Assembly (NCBI GenBank): GCA_030537935.1
Contig: JAUNUY010000001.1
Span: forward strand, 105,343-145,038
Origin: Eubacteriales bacterium
GTDB taxonomy: Bacteria; Bacillota; Clostridia; Lachnospirales; Lachnospiraceae
Direction: 5' to 3'
DNA: 39,696 nucleotides
The notes beneath the pieces were generated by a model. That model worked only from the letters and a program-made list of their open reading frames with translations, searched no databases and was not told the origin of the DNA. Below, piece after piece: positions 8,716 to 18,272 of this stretch; within the stretch, counting starts at the first letter, position 1; every line of letters begins with the position of its first letter. A program made the position numbers and the translations under genes.

Positions 8716-9816
8716 ATGATATCAAATCAGGTTTTACAGTCGACCATTGAAGGTGTGAAAAACATTTCCCGTATAGAACTTTGCATTATCGATGTCGAGG
8801 GCAAAGAGCTTGCCAGTACGTTTACGGTGGAATATATCTTCGGTGACCTTATCGATGCCTTTGTGAATTCCCCCGCCGACAGTCAGGTCGTTCAGGGGTT
8901 TCAGTTTTTCAAAGTGTTTGATGAGCATTCATTGGAGTACATCGTCGTGGCGAAAGGTGCAAGTGAAGATGTGTACATGGTCGGTAAGCTGGTTGCTTTT
9001 CAAATTCAGAGCTTGCTGGTTGCTTACAAAGAACGTTTTGATAAAGACAATTTCATAAAGAATCTGTTGTTGGACAACTTGTTATTGGTCGATATCTATA
9101 ATCGGGCAAAGAAATTGCATGTGGAACCGCATGTTAAGCGTATCGTTTATCTGATTGAAACGGATCCGGAAAAGGATGCAAAGATCATGGATAAAATCAA
9201 GGAGATATTCCCGACGAAGACCCATGACTTTTTAACCAGCTTGGATGAAAAAGCCATCATTCTTTTGAAAGAGATTGATGACGGGACCAAGAATGATGAT
9301 TTGCTCGACTATGCGAACGGCCTCGTCAAAATGATGAAGGAGGAGTTCCGTGAAGACGTGAAGGTTGCTTACGGAACGGTTGTCAACGATATTAAGGATG
9401 TTTCACGTTCCTATAAGGAAGCGAAGATGGCACTTGATGTCGGTAACATTTTCTACGAGGAGCGTGCCGTCAATGCTTACAGTAACCTCGGTATCGGTCG
9501 TTTGATTTACCAGTTGCCCGTACCGCTTTGTCAGATGTTTATCCGCGAAATATTTAAAAAGAATACGCCGGATAAATTTGACGAAGAAACATTGATGACG
9601 ATTGACAAGTTTTTTGAGAACAGTCTTAACGTTTCAGAGACCTCACGTCAACTCTATATCCATCGGAATACCCTGGTCTATCGGCTGGATAAGCTGAAAA
9701 AACAGACGGATTTGGATCTGCGCATTTTCGATGATGCCATTACGTTTAAAATTACGATGATGGTTGTAAAATATATGACGTATATCGAGGATAACGAAAA
9801 CGATCACTGGAGATAA
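8716..9816 (+). CDS. CdaR/PucR-type transcriptional regulator
   Basis: Likely DNA-binding regulator of 366 residues. ATG 8716 is chosen over the upstream TTG because AAGGAGG ends 5 bases before it. Residues about 1-110 resemble the sugar-diacid recognition domain of CdaR (ISRIELCIIDVEGKELASTF). The middle holds a GGDEF-like linker typical of the family. Residues about 305-355 are the PucR-type helix-turn-helix (NVSETSRQLYIHRNTLVYRL, then DKLKKQTDLD). It ends one base before ftsE. CdaR proteins usually control sugar-acid use, but no such genes are near; the position suggests it is cotranscribed with, or regulates, the ftsEX-ctpA group. The effector is unknown. Confidence 0.82.
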   Translation: MISNQVLQSTIEGVKNISRIELCIIDVEGKELASTFTVEYIFGDLIDAFVNSPADSQVVQGFQFFKVFDEHSLEYIVVAKGASEDVYMVGKLVAFQIQSLLVAYKERFDKDNFIKNLLLDNLLLVDIYNRAKKLHVEPHVKRIVYLIETDPEKDAKIMDKIKEIFPTKTHDFLTSLDEKAIILLKEIDDGTKNDDLLDYANGLVKMMKEEFREDVKVAYGTVVNDIKDVSRSYKEAKMALDVGNIFYEERAVNAYSNLGIGRLIYQLPVPLCQMFIREIFKKNTPDKFDEETLMTIDKFFENSLNVSETSRQLYIHRNTLVYRLDKLKKQTDLDLRIFDDAITFKITMMVVKYMTYIEDNENDHWR

Positions 9817-9817
9817 A

Positions 9818-10519
9818 ATGATTGAATTAAAAAATGTAACGGTGAAGTACAAGGAAAACCAAGCCGCATTGCATGACGTGTCGTTAAAAATCGAAAAGGG
9901 CGAATTCGTCTTCATTGTCGGCAAGAGCGGGGCCGGAAAATCCACGTTGATTAAACTGTTATTACGTGAGATTTTGCCATCCAAGGGTGAAGTGACAGTC
10001 AGCGATTTGAATACGAAACGGATGCGTCGCAAGATGATTTCCAAGTTACGGAAACGGATCGGGGTCGTCTTCCAGGACTTCCGCCTGTTGGGCGATCGGA
10101 ACATTTACGATAATGTCGCTTTTGCCCAAGAAGCGACGGAAGTACCTGCTGCGGAAATTCCGGGCAATGTCCGCACCGTTTTAAAGATGGTGAACTTGGA
10201 AGACCGGATGTATCATATGCCGCAGGAATTGTCCGGCGGTGAGCAGCAACGGGCGGCCGTTGCACGGGCACTGGTTAATATACCACCCGTCCTCTTGGCG
10301 GACGAGCCGACCGGAAATCTGGATCCGAAGAATTCCGTAGAAATCATGCGGTTGCTGGAGCGGATCAACCGTATCGGCACGACCGTTGTCGTCGTTACGC
10401 ATAACACTCGTATTGTTAATAAGATGAACAAGCGGGTTATCGAATTGGAAAACGGTCGCGTGGTTCGGGATGCCGTGGACGGATATTTTAAGGATAGAGG
10501 GAAAACCAATGCTATTTAA
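9818..10519 (+). CDS. ftsE: Cell-division ATP-binding protein FtsE
   Basis: Cytoplasmic ATPase of the FtsEX complex, which controls peptidoglycan hydrolases during division or elongation; 233 residues. Walker A is GKSGAGKST, signature LSGGEQQRAAVARALV, Walker B VLLADEPTGNLD, switch histidine VVTHNTR. The conserved VVFQDFRLL typical of FtsE is present. It starts one base after the regulator stop and overlaps ftsX by 11 bases. No cognate hydrolase regulator is obvious apart from the peptidase ctpA two genes on. Confidence 0.96.
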   Translation: MIELKNVTVKYKENQAALHDVSLKIEKGEFVFIVGKSGAGKSTLIKLLLREILPSKGEVTVSDLNTKRMRRKMISKLRKRIGVVFQDFRLLGDRNIYDNVAFAQEATEVPAAEIPGNVRTVLKMVNLEDRMYHMPQELSGGEQQRAAVARALVNIPPVLLADEPTGNLDPKNSVEIMRLLERINRIGTTVVVVTHNTRIVNKMNKRVIELENGRVVRDAVDGYFKDRGKTNAI

Positions 10520-11417
10520 CAGATGGAAAAGAAATCTGCGGGAGGGATTTAAGAATCTCGGACGGAATAAGGTATTTACCTTCGCTTCGATTGCGACGAT
10601 GACCTTATGCATTTTTCTGATCGGTCTTTTCTTCGCTATCGGTTTTAATATCATGACCGTATTGAAGAACGTCGAATCCAATGTCCCCATCACCGTCTTT
10701 TTCGATAAGACACAGACGGTGGAGAATCAGCAGGCATTTCAGGAGAATTTAAGACGTGACCCCGCAGTGAAAGATACAAAATATGTCAGCGCCGAAGAGG
10801 CGTGGGAGAACTTTAAAAAGATTTACTTCAAAGACGTACCGGAACTGGCGGACGGTTTTAAAGATGACAACCCGCTTGCGGACTCGGCATCGTTGGAAGT
10901 TTATCTGAATAATATCCGAGATCAGCAGGATATGGTTCGGAAGTTGGAAAGTATGGAAGGTGTGCGGACGGTAAAACACTCTTCGGACGTGGCGGATAAG
11001 TTGAACGCATTCAACTCCGCATTCTCGTACATCGCCTTGGTGGTGATTATCATTCTTCTGTTCATCACCATCTTTCTTATCAGCAACACCGTTTCCATCG
11101 GCATTTCCGTCCGGCGGGAAGAGATCAGCATCATGCAATATGTCGGGGCGAAGGATAAGTTCATTCGCGGACCGTTCGTAACGGAAGGGTTGATTATCGG
11201 TATTATAGGGGTATTGATTCCGCTTGCGTTGGAATACTTTTTATATGCAAAGGCATTAAACTATATGTCCACGCATTTTGAATTATTGAGCACGGTGGAA
11301 ACTTTTGTACCGGTTAATACGATTTTTAAGTTTTTCGTACCTATCGCATTATTAATCGGCGTGAGCATCGGTTTCGTTGCCAGTCGATTTACGGTATTTC
11401 GTTATTTACGGAAATAG
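10509..11417 (+). CDS. ftsX: Cell-division membrane protein FtsX
   Basis: Membrane partner of FtsE, 302 residues. ATG 10509 is chosen; an in-frame upstream ATG lies deep within ftsE and has no ribosome site. A first helix at about 25-45 (FASIATMTLCIFLIGLFFAI) is followed by an extracellular domain of about 120 residues, then three helices (FSYIALVVIIILLFITIFLI, VTEGLIIGIIGVLIPLALEY, FFVPIALLIGVSIGF). The cytoplasmic SIGISVRREEISIMQYVGA stretch is a family hallmark. FtsX relays FtsE ATP hydrolysis to wall hydrolases outside the cell. Confidence 0.95.
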   Translation: MLFNRWKRNLREGFKNLGRNKVFTFASIATMTLCIFLIGLFFAIGFNIMTVLKNVESNVPITVFFDKTQTVENQQAFQENLRRDPAVKDTKYVSAEEAWENFKKIYFKDVPELADGFKDDNPLADSASLEVYLNNIRDQQDMVRKLESMEGVRTVKHSSDVADKLNAFNSAFSYIALVVIIILLFITIFLISNTVSIGISVRREEISIMQYVGAKDKFIRGPFVTEGLIIGIIGVLIPLALEYFLYAKALNYMSTHFELLSTVETFVPVNTIFKFFVPIALLIGVSIGFVASRFTVFRYLRK

Positions 11418-11424
11418 GAGCAGG

Positions 11425-12738
11425 ATGAATAATAGGAAAGTATTTGTGAAAGGTGTAATAATCGGCGTTATTACATCTTTCGTTTTTTTCAGTATCCTTG
11501 CGGTGTTAATTCATGTAATACCGGGGAAGGGTTTTCTTCGCCGAAATCCGGATGCCGGACGATATTTTGACGCATCGACGTTGTCGGAAGCCGACAAGTC
11601 GTTTTTGGAGCAACTGCAAAAAGAGTTGTCCAAGGCGAAGGAACGGGACAAGAATGAGAACAAGACGCCTGAGGAGTCGGCGGCAGACCGCTTTTACGGA
11701 ACGTTAGCCGAATTGGCCCTGTACATAGACGCCAATCATCTGAATAAGGTTGACAAGGCGGCCATGTATGAGGCGGCCATCCGGGCATTTGTCGCCGCAA
11801 TGAAAGATAAATATGCCGAGTATTACACGCCCGAAGAATTTGCCATGTTTGAGCAGGAGCAGGGCGGTAAGTATTATGGTATCGGTATTCAGATGGTCTA
11901 CGACAGTGACCGGGCACAGTATAAGATTTCCACCGTCAATCCGGGATATGGTGCGGAAGAGGCCGGTATCAAATCCGGTATGTATATCCGTTCGATAGAC
12001 GGGAAAGAGATGACGATGGAATCGGCAAACGGTCTAATCGCCGGCATCAAGAAGAGAAGACCCGGCGACCGCGTAAAGCTCGAGATGGACGACGGGGGAG
12101 AGATTAAGACTTTTGATGTCGAGGTCAAGGAAGTCACCATGTCCGTCGTCAAGGGCGAAATCATCGACGGCAACGTTCTCTATATCAGTATGAGCGAGTT
12201 TGACGATTTAACGCATCAGCAGTTGATGGATGTCTATAAGGCGCATTCAGCGGCGGGCCTACGGGGCATAATTTTAGATTTAAGAAATAATCCCGGTGGT
12301 GATTTGAAAGCCGTGATCAACGTGGGCAGTGAATTCTTGGATAAGTGTCTGATGACCTATACGGAGGACCGTGACGGACAGCGGGAAGACTATATGACCA
12401 ACGGTTCACACGGGATTAAGGAGCCCATGGTTGTATTATGTAACGGCGGTTCGGCGAGTGCATCGGAATTATTGATTGCCGCCTTGAAGCATTACGATCG
12501 GGCAAAAATCATCGGTTCGCAAACCTATGGTAAAGGTGTCGTTCAAGAAATACGAACTTTGCAAAATGGCGGGGCGCTTCGTCATACTGTACAGCGATAC
12601 ATGGGACCGGACGGGACGAATATTGATGAAAAAGGCATTACGCCGGATATCGTCACGGAGAACAAGGATGTGAATATCTATGACACAGCTTTAACGGAGC
12701 AAGAAGATATTGTGAAAGCGCTTGAAATTTTGAAATAA
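11425..12738 (+). CDS. ctpA: Carboxyl-terminal processing protease (S41 family)
   Basis: Membrane-anchored serine protease of 437 residues facing the outside. ATG 11425 follows TAGGAG, which overlaps the ftsX stop. A single N-terminal helix (VIIGVITSFVFFSILAVLI) is the anchor. A PDZ domain spans about 140-220 (GIGIQMVYD, GAEEAGIKSGMYIRSIDG). The S41 core holds LDLRNNPGGDL, the catalytic serine in NGGSASASELL and the catalytic lysine in SQTYGKGVVQ, so it should be active. Pairing with ftsEX is common in Firmicutes and suggests processing of wall enzymes or their regulators. Confidence 0.94.
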   Translation: MNNRKVFVKGVIIGVITSFVFFSILAVLIHVIPGKGFLRRNPDAGRYFDASTLSEADKSFLEQLQKELSKAKERDKNENKTPEESAADRFYGTLAELALYIDANHLNKVDKAAMYEAAIRAFVAAMKDKYAEYYTPEEFAMFEQEQGGKYYGIGIQMVYDSDRAQYKISTVNPGYGAEEAGIKSGMYIRSIDGKEMTMESANGLIAGIKKRRPGDRVKLEMDDGGEIKTFDVEVKEVTMSVVKGEIIDGNVLYISMSEFDDLTHQQLMDVYKAHSAAGLRGIILDLRNNPGGDLKAVINVGSEFLDKCLMTYTEDRDGQREDYMTNGSHGIKEPMVVLCNGGSASASELLIAALKHYDRAKIIGSQTYGKGVVQEIRTLQNGGALRHTVQRYMGPDGTNIDEKGITPDIVTENKDVNIYDTALTEQEDIVKALEILK

Positions 12739-12749
12739 ACGATTATGAT
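12722..12749 (+). promoter_or_regulatory. Promoter of the transaldolase-transketolase operon
   Basis: TTGAAA at 12722-12727 and TATGAT at 12744-12749, 16 bases apart, overlap the end of ctpA. ACGATT/AATCGT nearby could form a weak hairpin in the leader. GGAGG follows 5-6 bases before the ATG. Confidence 0.5.
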
Positions 12750-12787
12750 ACAAAGAGAAGTAAATCGTAAAGAATCTGGAGGTAAGG

Positions 12788-13441
12788 ATGAAATTTTTTA
12801 TTGATACGGCTAATGTGGAAGATATTCGCAAGGCCAACGACTTGGGCGTTATTTGCGGCGTTACGACCAACCCGTCACTGATTGCGAAAGAGGGACGTGA
12901 TTTCAATGAAGTTATTAAAGAGATTACGGAAATTGTGGACGGCCCCATCAGCGGTGAAGTGAAGGCGACCACGGAAAAAGCGGAAGACATGATTGCGGAA
13001 GGTCGCGAAATTGCCAAGATTCATCCGAACATGGTGGTAAAAATTCCCATGACGGCGGAAGGATTGAAGGCGACGAAGGTGCTTTCGGCGGAAGGTATTA
13101 AGACGAACGTCACCTTGATATTTACGGTCAACCAGGCCTTGTTGGCGGCACGTGCCGGAGCGACTTACGTATCTCCTTTTGTCGGTCGCTTGGATGATAT
13201 TTCGGAAGACGGCATTACGCTGGTCGGTGACATTGTTTCAATTTTTGAAGAGTATGATATCGATACTGAAATCATTGCGGCCAGCATTCGTACGGCAAAG
13301 CACGTGACGGAGTGTGCCATGACGGGTGCCGATATTGCTACGGTGCCTTACAGTGTCATTGAACAGATGTTCCGTCATCCGTTGACGGCAGAAGGGATTG
13401 AGAAGTTTAAGAAAGACTATCAATCGGTATTTGGAGAATAA
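12788..13441 (+). CDS. Transaldolase / fructose-6-phosphate aldolase-like protein
   Basis: Short-type class I aldolase of 217 residues (TalC/FSA group). It probably moves dihydroxyacetone units in the non-oxidative pentose-phosphate pathway. MKFFIDTAN and GVTTNPSL are family hallmarks. The Schiff-base lysine is K85 in VVKIPMT, and [16 protein letters not shown] and [10 protein letters not shown] follow in the expected order. The sequence alone does not separate transaldolase from fructose-6-phosphate aldolase, but transketolase starts two bases after the stop, which favours transaldolase. Confidence 0.92.
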   Translation: MKFFIDTANVEDIRKANDLGVICGVTTNPSLIAKEGRDFNEVIKEITEIVDGPISGEVKATTEKAEDMIAEGREIAKIHPNMVVKIPMTAEGLKATKVLSAEGIKTNVTLIFTVNQALLAARAGATYVSPFVGRLDDISEDGITLVGDIVSIFEEYDIDTEIIAASIRTAKHVTECAMTGADIATVPYSVIEQMFRHPLTAEGIEKFKKDYQSVFGE

Positions 13442-13442
13442 T

Positions 13443-15422
13443 ATGAATAATGAAGTAAAAAATGCGATTAACGCATTACGCGTTCTGAGCGTGGACCAGG
13501 TGGAAGCGGCAAATTCCGGGCATCCGGGCATGCCCATGGGTGCCGCACCGGTGATTTATGAACTGTATGCCAATCATATGCAACACGTACCGTCCAGACC
13601 GGATTGGAAAAATCGTGACCGTTTTGTATTGAGTGCGGGACATGGTTCCGCTTTGCTGTACAGTTTGTTACACCTTTACGGTTACGGTGAGTTGAGTGTG
13701 GAAGACTTAAAAGCCTTCCGTCAGCTGGATGCTAAAACGCCGGGGCATCCCGAATATGGACATACGGTCGGTGTTGAGGCGACGACCGGTCCTCTTGGTG
13801 CCGGTATGGCGATGGCCGTCGGCATGGCGATGGCGGAGAAGCACTTGGCCGCCCGTTTCAATAAGCCGGGTTACGAGATCGTGGATCATCACACCTTCGT
13901 GATGGGCGGCGACGGATGCCTGATGGAAGGTATTTCTTCCGAGGCGTTCTCCCTGGCAGGCACGTTGGGCTTGAATAAGCTCATTGTTCTGTATGATTCA
14001 AACAACATCACCATTGAGGGAAAGACGGACATCGCGTTTACGGAAGATGTGAGCAAAAGAATGGAAGCCTTCGGGTTCCAGGTTTTACATGTGGATGATG
14101 CCAATGATATCGAAGCGGTCGGCAAGGCAATTGAATCGGCGAAGGCGGATACGACTCGTCCGTCATTCATAGAAATCAAGTCCGTTATCGGCTATGGTGC
14201 GCCGGCGGTAGAAGGCAATCCTGCGGCACACGGTGCGGCGCTTGGTGCAGAGAATGTTGCGGCCATGCGGAAGAATTTGGGATGGCCGTCGGATGTCCCG
14301 TTTGAAGTCGGTGCCGATGTTTATGCGCATTACAAGGCGATTGCCGATGAGAACATGAAGGGCTTTGATGAATGGAGCATTCTTTTCGATCGCTATGCAA
14401 AGGCGTATCCGGAAGAAGCAGCACTCTGGCAAGAAGCACATCGTCCGATAACGATGGCGGATCTCCCCGAAGATTTCTTCGATCTCGGTACCGAATCGGC
14501 GGCTACACGTGCACTGGGCGGCAAGATGATTCAGAAGGTGAAGGATGTCGTGCCTCTGATGGTGGGCGGTTCGGCCGATCTTGCGCCGTCGAATAAGAGT
14601 TTTATGGATGGTGCCGGCGTTTTCTCGAAGGATACGCCGGAAGGCAGAAATATTCATTACGGCGTGCGTGAATTGGCAATGACGGCCATTGCCAACGGTA
14701 TGCTTCTGCACGGCGGTTTACGTACCTTTGCGGCAACCTTTTTCGTATTCAGTGATTACATCAAGCCGATGGCAAGACTGTCGTCCCTGATGGAGATTCC
14801 GCAAATTTTCGTACTGACGCATGACAGCATCGGTGTGGGTGAAGACGGTCCGACGCATGAACCGATTGAGCAACTGAGCATGTTACGTGCCATGCCGAAC
14901 TTCAACGTGTTCCGTCCTGCAGATGCAACGGAAACGGCCTACGGGTGGGCGTTGGCGCTGACTTCGCAGAAGACACCGACGGCCCTCGTTTTATCCAGAC
15001 AGGGATTACCTTATTTGACCAAGTCGGGCGAGGGGGCACTTCGCGGTGCTTACGTTCTCTCGGATAGTGAAAAAGAAGTGCCGGACGGCATTTTACTGGC
15101 GAGCGGCTCGGAAGTCGGTTTGGCCATGGATGCGCAAAAGGTACTTCGCGAAGCGGGAGAAGATGTACGTGTCGTCAGCGTACCGTGTATGGATCTGTTT
15201 GAACAGCAGGATGCGGCTTATAAAGAAGCCGTTCTGCCGCCGGCCGTAACGAAACGGATTTCCATCGAGGCCGGTGCAACCCTGCCTTGGGGACGATATG
15301 TCGGTTTGGCGGGCAAGAGCATCGGTATCGATACTTTCGGTGCATCCGCGCCGGCATCGGCATTGTTCAAACGTTTCGGTCTTACGGTGGATAACGTCGT
15401 GGCGACCTACCGGTCACTCTAA
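13443..15422 (+). CDS. tkt: Transketolase
   Basis: Thiamine-diphosphate enzyme of 659 residues that transfers two-carbon ketol units in the pentose-phosphate pathway. ATG 13443 follows GGAG; an in-frame start further upstream lies inside the transaldolase. N-terminal hallmarks are [14 protein letters not shown] and [11 protein letters not shown]. The cofactor motif begins [14 protein letters not shown] and ends near SNNITIEG. The middle pyrimidine domain has [17 protein letters not shown] and [20 protein letters not shown]. The C-terminal domain ends normally. Its stop overlaps the start of the HD protein by one base. Confidence 0.97.
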   Translation: MNNEVKNAINALRVLSVDQVEAANSGHPGMPMGAAPVIYELYANHMQHVPSRPDWKNRDRFVLSAGHGSALLYSLLHLYGYGELSVEDLKAFRQLDAKTPGHPEYGHTVGVEATTGPLGAGMAMAVGMAMAEKHLAARFNKPGYEIVDHHTFVMGGDGCLMEGISSEAFSLAGTLGLNKLIVLYDSNNITIEGKTDIAFTEDVSKRMEAFGFQVLHVDDANDIEAVGKAIESAKADTTRPSFIEIKSVIGYGAPAVEGNPAAHGAALGAENVAAMRKNLGWPSDVPFEVGADVYAHYKAIADENMKGFDEWSILFDRYAKAYPEEAALWQEAHRPITMADLPEDFFDLGTESAATRALGGKMIQKVKDVVPLMVGGSADLAPSNKSFMDGAGVFSKDTPEGRNIHYGVRELAMTAIANGMLLHGGLRTFAATFFVFSDYIKPMARLSSLMEIPQIFVLTHDSIGVGEDGPTHEPIEQLSMLRAMPNFNVFRPADATETAYGWALALTSQKTPTALVLSRQGLPYLTKSGEGALRGAYVLSDSEKEVPDGILLASGSEVGLAMDAQKVLREAGEDVRVVSVPCMDLFEQQDAAYKEAVLPPAVTKRISIEAGATLPWGRYVGLAGKSIGIDTFGASAPASALFKRFGLTVDNVVATYRSL

Positions 15423-15943
15423 TGCAACTGACCTGTTTAAGACGTCCCATCCGGGATCCGGAATATGTGCGGACGGTACGGGCGTTGCTGTCACATGACC
15501 ATGTGCTTATGATGAAAGATTTTGTTCAGCACGGTCGGACCTCCACGCTGGAGCATTGCGTCAATGTCAGCTATATTTGCTGGCGTATTGCAAAACGTCT
15601 TCGCCTGGATGCTCGTGCCTTGGCGCGGGCAGCGTTATTGCACGACATGTATCTTTATGATTGGCATGAGATTATTCCGGAGCATATCGATAAGCTGGGG
15701 AAGCATGCTTTTTACCATCCGAAGGTTGCATGTCATAACGCAATGGCGGTCTTTCATTTGAACCGGAAGGAACGGGACATCATCATGAAGCACATGTGGC
15801 CCGTAACGCCGATTCCGCCTCGCTATCGTGAGACTTGGGTCATTGTCTTCGTAGATAAATACTGCGCCTTTATGGAGTTTTTACTGGAGGTGCGCATACG
15901 CTGTCATAAACGACTGCGGCGATGGCGTGGTCGACTGAAATAA
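15422..15943 (+). CDS. Small HD-domain hydrolase
   Basis: Probable metal-dependent phosphohydrolase of 173 residues in the cytoplasm. The HD signature is complete: H45 (TLEHCVNVS), H74-D75 (ALLHDMYLYDW), a YHPKVACHNA histidine near residue 97-102 and a distal aspartate in VDKYCAF. It resembles small HD proteins often annotated as phosphohydrolases of unknown substrate. Its start codon shares a base with the transketolase stop, so it is translationally coupled; a nucleotide or sugar-phosphate substrate is possible but not shown. The C-terminus is very basic (RCHKRLRRWRGRLK), which may bind nucleic acid or membrane. Confidence 0.8.
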   Translation: MQLTCLRRPIRDPEYVRTVRALLSHDHVLMMKDFVQHGRTSTLEHCVNVSYICWRIAKRLRLDARALARAALLHDMYLYDWHEIIPEHIDKLGKHAFYHPKVACHNAMAVFHLNRKERDIIMKHMWPVTPIPPRYRETWVIVFVDKYCAFMEFLLEVRIRCHKRLRRWRGRLK

Positions 15944-15947
15944 GATG

Positions 15948-15987
15948 ACCGCAACAATTCGAAAGAGTTGTTGCGGTTCTTTTTATT
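15948..15987 (+). terminator. Terminator of the transaldolase operon
   Basis: A 13-bp stem (15948-15960 with 15965-15977, one G-T pair) closes on a GAAA tetraloop and is followed by TCTTTTTATT. Confidence 0.88.
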
Positions 15988-16314
15988 GGTGTGAACGTTT
16001 TTTCAATACCAGCTTGTCGTTATCGGTGCGGCCCGTGACGCCCTTTTCTTTTTTGAGTTTTTCGCCATCCAAGGCAAAGGCGACAAAGATTTTTTAGTTC
16101 GATTCGGTTAAGATGATTAAAGTATTGTTGAACCGATTGTGATACGGATTTTCGAGGGGACCGATATGGGTGCGTCAAGGCCCCTCATCCTTTCCGTCCA
16201 AGCATCAAAACGACGGCAAACATCAAATAACGCTTATTCGCCTTTGGTTTCGAGCATGATGTATTCGATTTGGAGAACAAATTTGAGACACCCGTCGGAT
16301 ATTGTACAATGCAT
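15983..16314 (-). pseudogene. Probable decayed minus-strand gene in the gap before cardiolipin synthase
   Basis: The 411-base gap between the HD gene and cls has no intact gene. Read on the minus strand it is protein-like: from about 16314 LKFVLQIEYIMLETKGE, an in-frame TAA at 16234-16236, then ALFDVCRRFDAWTERMRGLD. After a frameshift near 16175 it continues HIGPLENPYHNRFNNTL, has a second TAA at 16094-16096, then KIFVAFALDGEKLKKEKG, ending at a TAA at 15983-15985. Base composition is like the genes, not AT-rich like the promoters. No family is recognised. Two stops and a shift in about 110 codons are better than random but not proof. Confidence 0.4.
16283..16310 (+). promoter_or_regulatory. 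Promoter of cardiolipin synthase
   Basis: TTGAGA at 16283-16288 and TACAAT at 16305-16310, 16 bases apart. The transcript would start near 16317, with GAGGAG about 8 bases before the ATG. Confidence 0.6.
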
Positions 16315-16354
16315 ATAAAAATGTTACACTGAAACGGTAGAGAGGAGAAAAGAT

Positions 16355-17866
16355 ATGAGCATGTTCCGACGAATCATTTTCAGCAAAGTACCGATAACGG
16401 TACTGCTTATTATATTACAGGTGGTGTGGTTCTTCGCATTCTTCACCAAGCTATCCGCGCACGCCGCCTGGATACAGGGATTGTTTACTTTGCTCGGTCT
16501 CTTGATGTACCTTTTTATCATCTCATCGGATGAAAATCCCTCGTATCAGATTGCATGGATTACAGTGATTGCCGTCTTACCAATTCTGGGTGGTTTTTTA
16601 TATTTGATTTTGGGCAACAAAAGACCTGCCAAACGGATGAAACGGGCCATGCAGCGTTCAATGGATGAACTGCGACCGCACTTGGACCAGGTTCCGCCGG
16701 TCACCGCTCCGCCTTCTCGAATGGCGGGGGTGTCGGCATATATTCGTCATTACGGTCCTTACCCTGCTTATGAGGGGACGGACCTCGACTATTTCTCGAG
16801 TGGAGAAGACTTGTTCGAAGAGATGATGACGGCCATTGAACGGGCGGAACGTTTTATATTTTTCGAATACTTCATTGTCAGTGAAGGTGAAATGTATCGA
16901 CGGATGGCGGAGGTTTTGACGGCGAAGGCGCGTGCGGGCCTGGATGTCCGTGTTATGTATGACGGCTTCGGCTGTATCACAACCATACCCCGTCATTTTG
17001 AGCGGGATTTGAAAGCGGCAGGGGTGCAGGTCGTCTCCTTCAATCCGCTGATCCCGCTGGCAACCCTCAAAATGAATCATAGAGACCATCGCAAATTGCT
17101 GATCGTCGACGGGCATATCGGCTTTACGGGCGGGATTAATATAGCGGATGAGTACATCAACCGCATCAGCCGTTTCGGATATTGGAAGGACACGGGGGTG
17201 CGTTTGTCCGGTCCCGCCGTGTGGAGTATGACGTTGATGTTCCTGCATCTGTGGCATTATTATCGCCCGTCGGATGAAGATGTACATCTTTTTGCACCCA
17301 CAACTTCGCATGAAGCCTCGGACGGTTTGGTTCAACCTTTTTCGGATACGCCGTTGGACGGGGAAGCCTTGGCAAAAAATATTTATATGGACATCCTATG
17401 GCGGGCCGAAAAGTATGTGACCATCATGAATCCCTATTGGGTGCCTGATAACGAGATGATGAAAGCGCTGACGATGGCGGCGAAACGGGGGGTTCAAGTG
17501 ACGATAATCGTCCCCGGCATAAATGACAGCAAGTCGGTCGCCTTGTTGGCGGAGGGTTATTATAAAAAACTCCTGGAAGCAGGCGTTCATATCCATGCCT
17601 TCACACCCGGATTTGTGCATGCAAAATCGATGGTCAGTGATGACTGTATCGCCGTGGTCGGCACGGTGAATATGGATTTTCGTTCTCTGTACTTGCACTT
17701 TGAAGACGGCGTTTTATTTACATCGGAATCTGCCGTTGCCGCCTTGAAACGGGATGGGGAAGAGACCTTAAAGCAATGCCGTCCGCTAAAAATATCGGAT
17801 TTGAGACAAGGCGTGGTGCTCAACTTGATTCGGGCCATGTTACGTATCTTCAGTCCGTTGTTGTAG
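16355..17866 (+). CDS. cls: Cardiolipin synthase
   Basis: Membrane enzyme of 503 residues that joins phosphatidylglycerol units into cardiolipin. Two N-terminal helices (VLLIILQVVWFFAFF and WIQGLFTLLGLLMYLFII), plus a third near residue 70, anchor it. Two phospholipase D HKD motifs are intact: HRKLLIVDG followed by GGINIADEY near residue 245, and VHAKSMVSDD followed by GTVNMDFRS near residue 420. Length and order match bacterial Cls of the ClsA type. A cupin gene starts 8 bases after its stop and is probably co-transcribed. Confidence 0.94.
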   Translation: MSMFRRIIFSKVPITVLLIILQVVWFFAFFTKLSAHAAWIQGLFTLLGLLMYLFIISSDENPSYQIAWITVIAVLPILGGFLYLILGNKRPAKRMKRAMQRSMDELRPHLDQVPPVTAPPSRMAGVSAYIRHYGPYPAYEGTDLDYFSSGEDLFEEMMTAIERAERFIFFEYFIVSEGEMYRRMAEVLTAKARAGLDVRVMYDGFGCITTIPRHFERDLKAAGVQVVSFNPLIPLATLKMNHRDHRKLLIVDGHIGFTGGINIADEYINRISRFGYWKDTGVRLSGPAVWSMTLMFLHLWHYYRPSDEDVHLFAPTTSHEASDGLVQPFSDTPLDGEALAKNIYMDILWRAEKYVTIMNPYWVPDNEMMKALTMAAKRGVQVTIIVPGINDSKSVALLAEGYYKKLLEAGVHIHAFTPGFVHAKSMVSDDCIAVVGTVNMDFRSLYLHFEDGVLFTSESAVAALKRDGEETLKQCRPLKISDLRQGVVLNLIRAMLRIFSPLL

Positions 17867-17874
17867 GAGGTCAT

Positions 17875-18168
17875 ATGAATTTATTCTCGGACATCATGCC
17901 GGGCCCGGGTATGGAACATTTCGTTGAGCTTCTGCGTCTGCAGCACGTACGGATTGAGTTGATACAATCCAATGCGTCACCTTCCGGGCCTTATCTTCAA
18001 GATGAGGATGAGTGGGTATGTCTCCTTAATGGGAATGCCGTTCTGGATGTGGAAGGACAAATGATTCATCTGGAGAAAGGGGAGCATTATTTTATTCCCC
18101 GCAAGACGCTGCACCATGTCAGAATGACATCACCGGACTGCGTCTGGTTGGCCGTATTTGCCGTATGA
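17875..18168 (+). CDS. Small cupin-domain protein
   Basis: Single-domain cupin of 97 residues. ATG 17875 follows AGGAGG by 4 bases; the longer in-frame reading lies inside cls. The region DEDEWVCLLNGNAVLDVEG and the second motif LEKGEHYFIPRKTLHHV give the two cupin motifs, with H-H-type metal ligands partly replaced (E and H retained). Such proteins may be sensors or small enzymes; no substrate can be named. It appears to be the last gene of the cls transcript. Confidence 0.8.
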   Translation: MNLFSDIMPGPGMEHFVELLRLQHVRIELIQSNASPSGPYLQDEDEWVCLLNGNAVLDVEGQMIHLEKGEHYFIPRKTLHHVRMTSPDCVWLAVFAV

Positions 18169-18272
18169 CACATGGAGGCGGTACCGTTCTCTCCGAAATG
18201 TGATGACAAGGTGCCGTAAATGTAGTATTCTATACTAAATGAACAGAACCGGAATAATATGGAGGTGTAACA

